Shown here in pieces: positions 1 through 10,204 of a DNA stretch of 64,000 nt. The position numbers were made by a program, and so were the translations under genes. The notes below the pieces were generated by a model. The model saw only the letters and a program-made list of their open reading frames with translations, was not told the DNA's origin and made no database searches. Source of the stretch: Dasypus novemcinctus (Eukaryota; Chordata; Mammalia; Cingulata; Dasypodidae); the NCBI RefSeq assembly GCF_030445035.2, contig NC_080701.1, positions 16,078,359 through 16,142,358 of the forward strand, given 5' to 3'. How positions within the stretch are numbered: the first letter of the stretch is position 1; every line of letters starts with the position of its first letter.

Positions 1-548
1 TAATTATTGAAAGAAAAGACTGACTCTCATAATTTCCGATCTAGTGTGCTTTTTTTTTTTTACACGACTTTGCATCGTTTCTGTTTTTAAAATTATTTTT
101 CAGTAGGTCTATCTTCCATTTATTGAGAAGGTATTCACTTTGGGCCTGTGCGCCAAGCACAGTTGAGAACCCTGGAGACACATCAAGATCCGAGACAGCA
201 CGGTTTCTGCTCTCCCGGGGTTTATAGTGCTTGAGACAGACAATAAGCAAGCAAACAAACAGAATGTCGCATCTTCCTGCTAAATCTCTAATCTCCCTAG
301 TCAACCTAATCTGTTGAATCAAGTTGGTAGTATTTATCACTCTTGGCTCCAGGGAATCTGTGACACTCAAGATTGTGCCTGTGAAATGCCTCGTAGTATT
401 GTTGCTAAGGTATCAAGTGACTTCACCAAGGTCACACAGCAGCCTGGAACAAATAGTTTAGCACATTAGTTAATTGCCTTAGAACAACTGATTTTCTCAA
501 TGAACTAGTGTGGAGGGTCTTCATGAACAGATCCAACTCAGTTCATCT
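1..548. other. Unassigned left flank
   Basis: No gene is recognised. About 120-300 resembles an ancient interspersed repeat (L2-like wording on the minus strand), and 405-450 resembles a MIR core. The minus-strand frame at 41-370 has no recognisable domain and I treat it as chance. The ATCT at 545-548 is the left target duplication of the provirus that follows. Confidence 0.4.
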
Positions 549-1582
549 TGTTAGCGGGAGGCTCTGGGTTCTCAGCTTCTAGGGTCTTGGCTATGTAGCA
601 TACAGGAATTAAAAAAAAAAAAGATTTGTTTTTTATTTTCCCCCTTCCCCTCCCACCCTGCTGCTTTATTTATTTATTTATTTATTTTTGCTGTCTGTGT
701 TGTCGTCTCATTTTCTCTCCTCTAGGATTCACCAGGATTTGGTCCTGGAGACCTCTGATGGGGAGAGAGTTTCCCTCTCAATTGCACCACCGCAGTTCCT
801 GATTTCTGCTCAGCTTTACCCTGACTTTCCCCTTGTCTCTCTTTTTGATGCATCTTCACCTTGCTGCGTGACTCGCTTGCGTGGGGCACTGGCTCACCTC
901 GCGGGCATTCACTCAGGCCCGTGTGCAGGGGCTGGCTCACCACACGGGCACTGGCTTGCTGCATGGGCACGCTTTTGCTTCTTCTTTTTCACCAGGAGGC
1001 CCCAGGGATTGAACCCGGGTCCTGCCATATGGTAGGCAGAAGCTCTCTCACTTGAGCCACATCCGCTTCCCTGCATAAGGGAATTTAAGGACACACCTTA
1101 AGGTAGGCAAGGGAGTAAAGAGGTCAGTAAGAAACAAGCAAAGAAAATCAGTACACAGCCCCAGACATGGGTGCAGGCATGCTACAGGGTGAGACCCACA
1201 CTTGGGGCCCAAGGGTAAGCCTTTTTAAGACCTCGCCTGCTCCCCTTTCCTAATGCTGGGGAGGGGCCTCGGCTGCTTGCTGTTCTGCTTGGTTGCCTTT
1301 CCGTCCCCACCTTTTAGCTCTCAGAGGACCAATAATGAGGCCTTTTGCTCGGAGTTATCCAGGACCAAGGGGAGGCCTGTTTGGGGTTATTTGGGCCTTC
1401 CCCTTGGCCCAGAAAGAGTTCCAAATAGGACCTCATGGCCAGGGTCTCAGCAGGGTCTTTCTGGCTTTGTTCTTAGTAGTGACCCTCCCTTGGGGTACCT
1501 GGGTAGGGTCTCATGGCCATGTTCTCTGCCAGGTCCCTGCTGTGACTCTGTCTTCCCTCTTTCCCTATACTAACCTACCTCA
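549..1582 (-). repeat. 3' LTR of the ERV1 provirus, split by a SINE
   Basis: This aligns by eye with 2809-3299 and 5939-6422. Read on the minus strand it begins TGAGGTAGGTTAGT and ends in GCTAACA. Without the SINE it is about 570 bp. A purine-rich stretch just before its start (plus positions about 1583-1595) fits the polypurine tract. Confidence 0.75.
611..1072 (-). mobile_element. DAS-type tRNA-derived SINE
   Basis: The tail (T-rich on the plus strand) is at 611-700. The tRNA-like head is at about 1005-1072, with a B-box-like GGGTTCAATCCC and an A-box-like TGGCTCAAGTG on the minus strand. It is flanked by imperfect copies of GCATACAGGAATT (598-610 and 1073-1085). It interrupts the LTR, so it is younger than the provirus. 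Confidence 0.8.
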
Positions 1583-1953
1583 ACTCCCTCATCAGAGAGT
1601 ACACATCCTTATTCTTGAGGGGGAGCTGAGGGGCAATGGTCCTTCTTCTGTGGCTGCCTCCTGCTGCTTAGGGGCCATAGGCCCTGCCTGACAGGGAGTG
1701 AAAATCTCTGGCTATTCTACTGAGGCTGAGGGAAGGCCGGTCTGGAACCATGGTTGGAACTGGATGAAATCCCCTTATGATTAATACTTTGTTCCGGAAG
1801 GTGTTGATTCTGGAAGAAATACACTTAGTTAGAATTTTGAAGGTACATAATTGTACTAAAAGGATAAAGATGGTGGTAAGCAGGCCCAAGAGGGGGCCAG
1901 CCATGACATACTGGACCATGAGAGTGAGAAAGGCCAAGTGTGTCCAGAGGCTA
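1583..1953 (-). pseudogene. Remnant of ERV env C-terminus (membrane anchor)
   Basis: A minus-strand frame (about 1937-1668) encodes a hydrophobic stretch rich in Leu, Ile and Phe followed by a basic, cysteine-containing tail. This is the layout of the membrane-spanning and cytoplasmic end of a gammaretroviral envelope. It lies just before the 3' LTR as expected. The reading frame is broken from the upstream env piece by a 610-bp LTR insertion, so it is not functional. Confidence 0.65.
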
Positions 1954-2563
1954 TGTGTTAGTCAGCTAAAGGGGTGCTGATGCAAAATACCAGAAATCTG
2001 TTGGCTTTTATAAAGGTTATTTATTTGGGATAAAGCTTTCAGTTACCAGGCCATTAAGTGTAAGTTATTTCCCTTACCAAAGTCTGTTGCCATATGTTGG
2101 AGCAAGATGGCTGCCGACATTCAGCCTTCCTCTTCCTCCTAAGGGGTTCTGTGGTCCCAGCTTTTTCCAGTATCAGCTGTAGACTGAGGTAACTCTCGTC
2201 TCTCTCCTGGGACTCATTTCTCTCTGGGCTCAGCTGCTCTCCTCTCTCCACAAAGCCAGGTGTAAACTATCAGGCAAACAGCTCATCTCTCTACCTGAGA
2301 CCTCTGCCATGTCTAAACGAGCCTTCTCTCTTTCCTTGTGTATCTGCTTGTCTGTGTGTTTACTTCCCAACTTTCTCCTCCGCCATGTTGTTTTCTCAAC
2401 GTCCTACTGATGTAGCCTAATCAAAGCTTTAATCCTTATTTAAAGAAGTAAAAGTGAAACCTCTGGATCCAACCCAATCAAATACGCCCAAAGGAACAGG
2501 CCAGTTCACAAACATAATCCAATATCTACTTTTGGGATTCATAAACAATATCAGACTGCTACA
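1954..2563 (-). mobile_element. Solo LTR, ERVL/MaLR-like, nested in env
   Basis: The 610-bp element has plus-strand ends TGTGTTAG and GCTACA. It is flanked by a perfect 5-bp duplication GGCTA (1949-1953 and 2564-2568), the size typical of ERVL/MaLR. Its minus-strand start (TGTAGCAGTCTGATATTG) resembles the starts at 4068 and 37646, so these are one family. It split the env remnant after the provirus had integrated. Confidence 0.8.
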
Positions 2564-2808
2564 GGCTACCTCTTCCCGAAGTTGATGGGCTTGATATTGT
2601 CGGTTACAAATGCTGACTAGGACTGTTCTGGAGTGATTTACATAGAAACAGCATTCCTCCGTGAAGAACAGGCAGGTTCCTCCCTGTGCCAGTGTTAGCA
2701 TGTTTAGGACTCTTCAATTTTGCAACCCCATGGTGACAAGGGAATCTATTTGCTGTCTAAGGGCTGCTAGGGAATGGCTAGTTTCTTCTATGCTGTTGGT
2801 TAACGCTA
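2564..2808 (-). pseudogene. Remnant of ERV env transmembrane ectodomain
   Basis: The minus strand here encodes a stretch with the C-X6-CC cysteine pattern typical of gammaretroviral-type TM subunits, preceded by a heptad-like Leu/Ala/Gln segment. The piece is fused on its 5' side directly to truncated LTR sequence at 2808/2809. Gag, pol and most of env are therefore deleted. Frames are disrupted and no protein is expected. Confidence 0.7.
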
Positions 2809-3299
2809 GTTCTTGGCTATGTTGCATAAAGGAATTTAAGGCCATGCCGTGGGGTAGGCAAGGGAGTAAAGAGTTTAAGAAGTAAGAAAAGAAAAATAGC
2901 ACACAACCCCAGATATGGGTGCAGGTGTGCTGCAGGGTGCGAGGGGTTCATTGGGAAAGCCTTTCCTCCTCCCCTTTCCTAAGGCAGGGGAGGGTCCCCA
3001 GCTATTTGCTGTTCTAATTGATTGCCTTATGATCCCCACCCGTTAGCTCTCAGGGGCCGATGAGGAGGTCTTTTGTTTGGTGATACCTGGGACCAATGAA
3101 GAAGGCTTTTGTTTGGCATTACCCCCTATGAAAGGGGAGGTCTGTTTGGGGTTACGTGGAGCTTCCTCTTGAGCCCGGGGTCTCCTTGCAGTCTTTCTGG
3201 CTTTGTTCTTAGTAGTAGCCTCCCCTCAGGGGGTTTCCAGGCCTGTGCTCTGCCAGCTCACAACTGTGACTTCCCTTTTCCTTATACTAACCCACCTCA
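2809..3299 (-). repeat. 5' LTR of the ERV1 provirus, 3' end deleted
   Basis: It is homologous to 549-1582 and 5939-6422 but lacks the last 35-50 bp of the LTR, where sequence changes abruptly into env. The outer end (minus TGAGGTGGG) abuts ATCT at 3300-3303. Confidence 0.75.
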
Positions 3300-3303
3300 A
3301 TCT

Positions 3304-3930
3304 CTTGATTGGACTATGGCAAAAGCTTCCTAATTGGCCCCTCTGACTCTAATCTCCATCTTAAACTTCAAAACCCATAAGAACTACTCTTAGGTTAGAG
3401 ATGTTTCATATGCGGAGTCCCAGACCTCCAAACTGGAGATTCTCATTCAGTAGTGAAAGGGTGGGCCCCAGAGATCTTCATTTTAACCTGCCTTAAAAAA
3501 AAAAAATCTCATGCAGGTAGGCTGAAAGAAAAAATACTCTTAAATCTATCCTCTATCCTGGCCTGAGTTGTCTTTCTAAAACATAAATCTGACCATTTAT
3601 TTCCCTTGCTTAATAACTTTTATTGGTCTCTGGTGTTTACAGGATAATGACAAAAGTGTAGAGTGTGCATTGAAAGCCATTTCAGGCTGTCCTCATCCTG
3701 ATCCTAATACCTAATACTCCTTCTTCTCACACTATTCATCTTTTATGAACTTGCTGCTGTTACTGAACATAGTACACTCTGTCTTGACTGTGATTTTGCA
3801 CATGGTATCACTTCTGTTTGGAATGCCCTTTTCCCTTTTATGTCTGACAAATATTGTAAGACAAAGCTAAAAGTTCACTTCTTCTATGGCCCACTATTGT
3901 CGCCTTTTACTTTTCCTCATCTGTTTTTTT
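3304..3930 (+). repeat. L2 LINE 3' fragment, interrupted
   Basis: The wording matches the old mammalian L2 3' region: a phrase about 3308-3370 like 'cttcctaattggcccc', then from about 3540 'tctttctaaaacataaatct'. The middle (about 3395-3515) is a MER5A-like fragment. The ERV1 provirus sits in the same L2, so the L2 is older. Confidence 0.55.
3395..3515. repeat. MER5A-like DNA transposon fragment
   Basis: This short segment resembles the hAT-Charlie MER5 group (gattctcattcagtagt..., gggccccagagatcttcat...). It interrupts L2 sequence. Assignment is by pattern only. Confidence 0.4.
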
Positions 3931-4067
3931 TGAAAAAAATTTTTTAACATTTTTTCTTTATTTTTAAAGAAGCTTTAGATTACATAAATGTTACATAGAA
4001 AATACAGGAAATTCACATGTACTCTGCTCCCCCTCCCACACTTTCCCCCATTAACATCTTTCTTTAG

Positions 4068-5025
4068 TGTAGAAGTTTGATATTATTGATGAATTCCAAA
4101 AAGAAATATTGGATTATGTTTGTAAACTGACCTTTTCCTCTGGGCTTATTAGATTATATTGGATTCAGAGGTTTATTTGATTAATTATGTAAACCTCTTA
4201 TGCCAGTAGGGCGTTGAGTCCCCACCCTTTGGTGGGTGGGGTCTCACAGATAAAGGGCATGGCAAAGGACAGAGTTAGGGGATTTTGATGTTGGAGTTTT
4301 GATGTTGAAGTCTTAAGCTGAAACCCCAAGAAAAGAGGAACCCTGTGGGAAGCCGACTTGGCCCAGTGGGTAGGGCATCCGTCTACCACATGGGAGGTCC
4401 GTGGTTCAAAACCCGGGGCCTCCTTGACCCGTGTGGAGCTAGCTCACGCACAGGGCCAATGATGCGCACCAGGAGTGCGGTGCCATGCAGGGGTGCCCCC
4501 CGTGTAGGGGAGCCCCATGCGCAAGGAGTGCACCCCGCCAGGGGAGCTGCCCAGTGTGAAAGAAAATGCAACCTGCCCAGGAATGGCACCGCAGACCTGA
4601 AGAGAGACACAACAAGATGACCAACAAAAAGAAACACAGATTCCCGTGCCAATGACAACAACAGAAGCGGACAAAAAGAAGAACACGCAGCAAATGGACA
4701 CAGAGAACAGACAACTGGGGTGGGGGTAGGGGTGGGGGGGAAGGGGAGAGAAATAAATAAAATAAATCTTAAAAAAAAAAAAAAAGAGGAACCCTGAACC
4801 CAGAGAGAAGGAAGACCCTGGAAGGCAGGAACCTAGGAAGCCTGAACCCTCACAGATGTCAGCAGTCATCTTGCTCCAACATGTGAACATAGACTTTGGT
4901 GAGAGAAGTAACTTATGCTTTATGGCCTGGTATCTGTAAGCTTCTATCCCAAATAAATACCCAATTAAAAAAACCAACCAATTTCTGGTATTTTGCATCA
5001 AAACTCCTTTGGCTGACTAATAACA
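4068..5025 (+). mobile_element. ERVL/MaLR-like LTR with nested SINE
   Basis: It starts TGTAGAAGTTTGATATT and ends CTAATAACA, carries an AATAAAT near the 3' end, and belongs to the family at 1954, 37646 and 45417. The flanks TTTAG (4063-4067) and ATTAG (5026-5030) look like a 5-bp duplication with one change. About 520 bp remain once the SINE (4346-4783) is removed. Confidence 0.7.
4346..4783 (+). mobile_element. DAS SINE, long monomer type
   Basis: The head begins GGGAAGCCGACTTGGCCCAG with a B-box-like GGTTCAAAACCC. A GC-rich body, a G-rich tract and a poly(A) tail (4769-4783) follow. It is flanked by AAGAGGAACCCTG at 4333-4345 and 4784-4796, a perfect 13-bp duplication. It lies within the LTR at 4068-5025. 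Confidence 0.9.
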
Positions 5026-5110
5026 ATTAGTGTGGTACGTTTGCTACAAATGATCCATATCTCCTTTAACACTTTGCACGTACAATGTAGTATGTTATAG
5101 GATTATGAAA

Positions 5111-5938
5111 ATAATTATTCAATTTTCTGAGTTTGCTTCATTCACAACCCTCCCCTTAAGAGATTTTTCAAAAGCATGGGTTACTTTTGTGATCCCAGTG
5201 TCTGATTCATTAATGTTTAAGGATTAGACGGATGTATGTGTGTATGTGCATAAATGAATAAAGCTATATAATTGAAGTCATGTTCTAGGTACTGTGTAGT
5301 GATGTGAAAACATGGGTAATGTTTATTTAGCCAATAGTCCTTTCTATTCATTGGCTAAGAGGTGGGATGAATGAGGCTAATTTCACCAAGGAATCATGCT
5401 AGGTGCCTGTAGGTCAAAACTGTGAGAAAGGGAAAGAAATTTTCCCTTTGAGGGGAAAATTGGCAGAAAGTGAGAAATAATCATACACCTCAGGCTAAAG
5501 AGAGCACCCTAGTGGGAAGACACCCTGAAGGTAGGAATGGAGGAGTTTCTCAGGGAGAATCTGGCAGGTCAGGCAGGACAATGGACATCTCAGGTCAACC
5601 TCCAGCAATCCTGGCTTCAATTAGCCAGGATGTTCTTTAACAAGTTAATTCATATTTTAGGACTGACACTTTAAGATATTCAGCAAGGTCTTCCCGAGGC
5701 AATTAAAGACACCAATTTGGAAAAACAGATGTAGTTAATACCTTTGATACTATCCCTTCCCAACCGCCCACCCTCATCCCCCCTAGTCGACCTGTCATAG
5801 GGAGGGTGCCTCAGGTGATGACTCCTACTGGGAGTTGTAGTCGTTGACATGGTCTCAGGCAACCTTGAAAAGGCTGGCTCAATCCCAGTGTGTTCTGAGG
5901 CTTTAGGGTCCTATCAAGTTGATTTTTCACGTCATGTC
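5111..5938. other. Unassigned; ZNF143-like motif inside
   Basis: No gene is seen. At 5827-5842 the minus strand reads GACTACAACTCCCAGT, close to the ACTACAATTCCCAG motif bound by ZNF143/STAF. The rest looks like unique or very old repeat DNA. Confidence 0.35.
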
Positions 5939-6422
5939 TGTTAGCAGAACTCTTTGGGTTCTGAGCTTCTCGGTTCTTGGCTATGCCACGTAAAAGAATT
6001 TAAGGACATGCCATAGGGTAGTCAGGGGAGTATACAGAGTTTATTAACTCTGTACACGATCTGAGACATGGATTGTGGGCATGCTACAGAAGGAGATATG
6101 TACTTGGGGCCCCCGGTTCCGCCTTTTAAGACCTTTCCTCCTCCCCTTTCCTAATGTTGGGGAGGGGACCCCAGCTGTTTGCTCTTCTGCTTCTTTGCCC
6201 CATCTGTTAGCTCTCAGGGGGCCAATGGTGAGGTCTTTTGTTTGGAGGTATCTGGGGCTTCCTCTTACCCCCGGAAAGAGTTCCAAATGGGACCTCATGG
6301 CCAGGGTCTCGGTGGGGTCTTCCTGGCTTTCTTGTAGCGGGGGTTTCTGGGTGGGGTTTCATAGCCACGTTCTCTGCCGAGTCTGCGGGTCTTTCTTCTT
6401 TACCCTATACTAACCCGCCTCA
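5939..6422 (-). mobile_element. Solo LTR, same ERV1 family as 549-3299
   Basis: The 484-bp element is TG...CA on the minus strand, with a TATA-like CTTAAAAGG (plus about 6124-6132) and an AATAAA (minus, plus about 6042-6047), which sets its orientation. It aligns with 549-1582 without the SINE. I found no convincing 4-bp target duplication. Confidence 0.75.
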
Positions 6423-7061
6423 AGGTCAAGCCAACCTGGACACTGATCTGCCCAATTAGAAGATGGCTCATACCTCCAACTTCTTGTCAATCAGCAAAAC
6501 AAGTCTGGTTACTTTATTGAGGATGAAACTGGAATAGTAAAGATGATGGATTCCATATTCAAGGCTACTTGAAAAATCTGAAGTAGAATTGTTTCTAAAT
6601 CTTTCCTGGACAGAGGTAAAGGTAGTTCTGTACCTGCAAGGAAAACTTCTAAGGAGGCAAGGGATTCTCTTCATTCCTCCTGCTCCACCCCAACTTACTC
6701 TTGTACACCCTTCTGCTCCCTCATTTTAAGGCCTTCCAAGCATTAGAGGTACATTTTGGGGACACACAACCAATTCTGTGGAGGAGCATGGAAGCCTTAA
6801 TTGCAGGATTTTACCTCCTTTTAGTAAGAGACTCTGTCTCTTCCATAACACTCCAGATCCAGCCTTAAAACATGGAATAGAATACTAATTATGTTCATTG
6901 GAAAAGAGAGAATGCCACATAAACATGTCATACTTAAAAATTAGACACATTTTCACCATAATTTTCCTTTTTTTATTTTTTCATTTCCTAAGAGAAGAGG
7001 TTTCATGAGAAGAACAATTTTTTGAAGGGTTTGAGCCTCGTTATCTTTGGGCAAATGAGGG
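6423..7061. other. Unassigned
   Basis: No gene, RNA or clear repeat family is recognised. The minus frame at 6468-6674 has no known domain. Confidence 0.35.
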
Positions 7062-7655
7062 CTGTTTTAATTTCCTAGGCTACTTAAACAAATACCATAC
7101 AGTGGGTTGACTTAAACAGTGGGAATTTACTAGCTTAAGGTTTTGAGGCTAAAAGGAAGTTCAAATCAAGGTGATGCTTTTTCCAAGGACCGTGGCGGTC
7201 TGGGGCTGGCTGCCGGTGAGCCTGCGTCCTTAGCTTGTCACATGTCAAGGCACTTGATGGCGTCTTCTGGACTCTCCTTTGTCTATCAGGTTAAGCTTCT
7301 TGCTTTCCGTGGTTTTCTCTCTCATATCTGAATTTATTCCATTTATAAAGGCCCCAATAAGAGGATTAAGACCCATCCTCACTGAGGTGGGTCACACTTT
7401 AACTGACTTAGTCTCAAAAAAAGTCCTACTCATGATGATGGGAGAGAATGTTGCTGTGGGGGGAGTGGGGGGCGGGGGCGGTGGGGTTAAATGGGACCTC
7501 ATATTTTTCATAATGTAATTTAAATAAATAAATAAATAAATAATTTAAAAAAAAATAAAATAAAACTTTTTGAAGAATAAAAAAAAAAAAGTCCTACTGA
7601 CAATGGGTTCACATGCATAGCAATGGACTAAATTTAAGAACATATTTTTTTTCTG
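7062..7655 (-). mobile_element. MaLR-type 3' LTR
   Basis: The plus strand reads 'tttcctaggctacttaaac ... gggaatttact ... ggttttgaggct', the antisense of a MaLR LTR end; compare 51555 and 53612. Internal MaLR sequence follows at 7656-8940, so this is the 3' LTR of a minus-strand element. It is split by a short L1 insertion. Confidence 0.6.
7432..7583 (+). mobile_element. 5'-truncated L1 3' end with duplication
   Basis: About 150 bp: a G-rich tract (7458-7486), the L1 end phrase 'gggacctcatattttt', an AAATA-rich tail and poly(A). The words AAAAAAAGTCCTACT occur on both sides (about 7417-7431 and 7584-7598), a target duplication. It is a minimal L1 insertion inside the MaLR LTR. Confidence 0.75.
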
Positions 7656-8940
7656 GCATACATACAGCCTCAAAGCACCACACTTCACCCTCTGAATCCT
7701 CAAAAGACATGTTCTTTCTACATGCAAAATATAGTTATTCCAGGGACCCCATGTGGCTCAGTGGTTGAGTGCCACATACGATGTTCTGGGTTCAATTCCC
7801 AGCTCTGGTACCTCAAAAAAATATATATATATATCTATTCCATCACATTATTCCAAAAAACCTTAAGTTCTTTCAGAAACAATGCTTAGTACAAAGTCTC
7901 ATCAAAATCGGTTTTGGGTGTGGTCTGTTCTGGGGCACAATTTCCCTCCAACTGTGGACCTGTGAAACCTCAAGAAGCGGTTATCTGTTTCTAATATACA
8001 ATGAAGGGACAGGCAGGGGATAAACATTCCCATTTCCATAGGGAAAAATTAGAAGGAAATCAGCAGTCACAGGTCCCAAACAATTCTGAACCCCCTCAGG
8101 GCATACTGCATTAGAGTTCAAGGTCTGAGAATCTTCTATGGAAGGATGTGTTTTTTTTGCTGAGGCCTTTCTAAGGGCCTGCCCAGGTGCCATGCTCTCC
8201 TTGAACATTCTGGTGAAGGTTCCACCCTGTCCAAGCTTGAGGATGGTGGCCATGCTCTCAGCAAACCCTGGAGCACAGGTTTTACCCTCTCCTACAATTG
8301 AGGTGACACCACTCTTCCTGAACAGCTGGGTGGAGGGCCCACCTTCTTGCCCCGAAAAGATGTCTTCAGTCCAGACCTCAGCTTCCATGGTTCTGCCCTT
8401 GAAGTGATTTTTTTTCTTCAAACTGCCCCTTTTCTGTCCCTTTTAGTCCAGACTGGCAGTGGTTCCATTCGTAGAGATCTTGCAAAAAACTTGTCAGTTT
8501 TGCATGTAGTACAAAGAGGTTCAAACCATCAGACAATAGGACTTTCCATAGATCCTTCCTGGATAAATGCACCTCCCATCCAGACTTGCATGGAAATTGC
8601 TGAATGGTTCCATGTTCAGTTAAACCCTCTGACATGGAGCACTATCGTCTTGGAATTCACTTTCTGGAAGCTCAGAATCTTTTAAACCATCACTTTCTGA
8701 TTTCTTTATGTCCAGAAGTTCAGTTCTCAGCTTATCCCCTTCCTCTTTCATGTCACTATAATTTGTAGAGAGAAACAGGCTATACTTCCCACACTTAGCT
8801 TGAAAATCTCCTCAGCTAACTATCCAGGTCCATCATTCTCAAATTCTGCCTTCCACCTGAAATCAGAGCTTAGTTACCCCAAGATTTCTGCCACTTTTAA
8901 ATAGGAATTGCCTTTCCTCCACTTTCCAATAACACATTCA
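7656..8940 (-). mobile_element. MaLR internal region
   Basis: The sequence resembles the non-coding interior of MST/THE1-type MaLR elements on the minus strand (plus-strand phrases such as 'agacatgttctttctacatg' and 'aggggataaacattcccat'). MaLR interiors rarely encode proteins. The 146-codon minus frame at 7981-8421 shows no domain I know. Confidence 0.5.
7745..7830 (+). mobile_element. Short DAS SINE (tRNA-like monomer)
   Basis: A single tRNA-like unit with ATGTGGCTCAGTGGTTGAG (A-box region) and GGGTTCAATTCCC (B box), then a short A/TA tail. Imperfect flanks GTTATTCC and TCTATTCC suggest target duplication. Confidence 0.7.
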
Positions 8941-8975
8941 TCATTTCCATAAAAAACAACAACAACAACAACTAG

Positions 8976-9131
8976 GGAGTAGAGGTGGCGCAAGCCATTG
9001 GGCGCCTCCCTCCCATATGGGAGGTCCTGGGTTCAGTTCCCAGTGTCTCCTAACAAGAAGATGAGCACACAACGAATAGACACAGCAAGCACAAACAATG
9101 AGGGAAGGAGAGGGAGAGAAATAAATAAAAT
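8976..9131 (+). mobile_element. DAS SINE, short dimer-type unit
   Basis: It begins GGAGTAGAGGTGGCGCAAGC, has a B-box-like GGGTTCAGTTCCC and ends AAATAAATAAAAT. It is flanked by CAACTAG at 8969-8975 and 9132-9138. Confidence 0.75.
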
Positions 9132-9138
9132 CAACTAG

Positions 9139-9880
9139 CATTCACTAATTTATTAATAAGCATTTGTTAGCATTTACTTGCACATAGAATCTTTATAGCT
9201 ATCTCGAAGGTAATGATATAGTTAGTGTTAGAGGTCTGCTATAATTAACAAGCTGTAGCTCAGTTTCCCCTAATATGCACTGGGGAAAGGCTAACCCCAT
9301 CCGCCATAAGCCTACGTGTCTAAGGGCACGGAACTTCCCCACAGGTTAAACAAAGAAACCACACAGAGACGGGAGTAAAAGGAAATGGAAACCTTCCCTA
9401 CCTGCATATCAGAGGGAGATAAAATCCCTACAGATCAAAGAAACATCTGCCCCTGCAGCATTCCAAGAAACCACAGCTCCCTAACCCACTATCTTCTAGT
9501 CACTATCAGGGAAAGTTTTCACCTCTAGGGCTTCCTCTTGGTCCCTGCACCTCACTGGGACCCTCAACCCCCTCCCACCAACTATCATTTCCCCACCCAG
9601 GAAAGTTCTGTGTAAATTCAAGTCCCGCCTTCCAGGAATGGGCTGAAGTTTCTCTTCAGACCCCACCATGCTGGTGAGGGGGCTAAAGTCTGTTCTTCAG
9701 ACTCCCTCCATTGGGAGAGCTTCTCAGTAAATCTTTCTTTATCTATAGTCCTATCAGTCTCCATGTCCCAGTGAGTGCCATATTTTTCTCCAACAGTTAG
9801 TATCCTTCCTTTATAGATGAGGAAATTAAGACATATGAGATGAAGTAACTAGCCAAGGAAGTCGGGATTTAAACTCATGG
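9139..9880 (-). repeat. MIR fragment split by a solo LTR
   Basis: Left (9139-9225) and right (9796-9880) pieces join into a MIR-like antisense core ('ttatagatgaggaaattaag ... agtaactagccaagg'). The LTR at 9226-9795 sits between them. Confidence 0.55.
9226..9795 (+). mobile_element. Solo LTR, unnamed ERV family (copy A)
   Basis: The 570-bp element starts TGTTAGAGGTCTGC and ends CTCCAACA, with perfect 5-bp duplications GTTAG at 9221-9225 and 9796-9800. The same LTR is present inverted at 57493-58024. No internal region remains, so it is a solo LTR formed by LTR-LTR recombination. Confidence 0.85.
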
Positions 9881-10204
9881 TTTTAACTACGACAATTTAC
9901 TTCTCACCTTGCACATTCAAAAATCAAATTAATATTCCTTACCTGGTGGTGACCAGCCTCTTCATTCATCTTCATCAGAATCACAGGAGAAATAACTTAT
10001 AAAGTAGGAAGAGTAGAAGAGCGAGGCAATAGTACTTAGGGGGGGTGGGACCCAAAGAGAACAAGACCTCTTGTCACTTTTGGCATGTGTGCCAGATGCC
10101 TCTGAACCATCTACACACGGCCCAGACAGTAAATAATGACAGTAATCTGGGGATCTAGCAATTGCAGTATACTAATAACAAAGAAAAGCAGAAGAATGGA
10201 GGTC
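9881..10204. other. Unassigned
   Basis: No gene or confident repeat is seen. Confidence 0.35.

Larger units (their letters stand above)
549..3299 (-). mobile_element. Internally deleted ERV1 (gammaretrovirus-like) provirus
   Basis: On the minus strand the order is 5' LTR (3299-2809), env remnant (2808-2564 and 1953-1583), 3' LTR (1582-549). The outer ends are TG...CA and are flanked by the same 4 bp, ATCT, at 545-548 and 3300-3303, as expected for a class I ERV. No gag or pol is left; the 5' LTR runs straight into the env transmembrane region. A MaLR-like LTR (1954-2563) and a DAS SINE (611-1072) inserted later. The host DNA on the right is an L2 element. Confidence 0.8.
3931..5110 (-). repeat. 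L1 3'-UTR, antisense, split by an LTR
   Basis: Segments 3931-4067 and 5026-5110 read as one sequence that matches 48530-48690 and 56530-57490: A/T-rich start, then 'acatctttctttagtgt', 'gtggtac'. It is the antisense of a xenarthran L1 3' UTR. The LTR at 4068-5025 interrupts it. Confidence 0.6.

Noticed and set aside
4347..4420. tRNA gene
   Set aside because: A- and B-box-like words are present, but the cloverleaf is degenerate, the unit continues into a SINE body and poly(A), and it recurs throughout the window.
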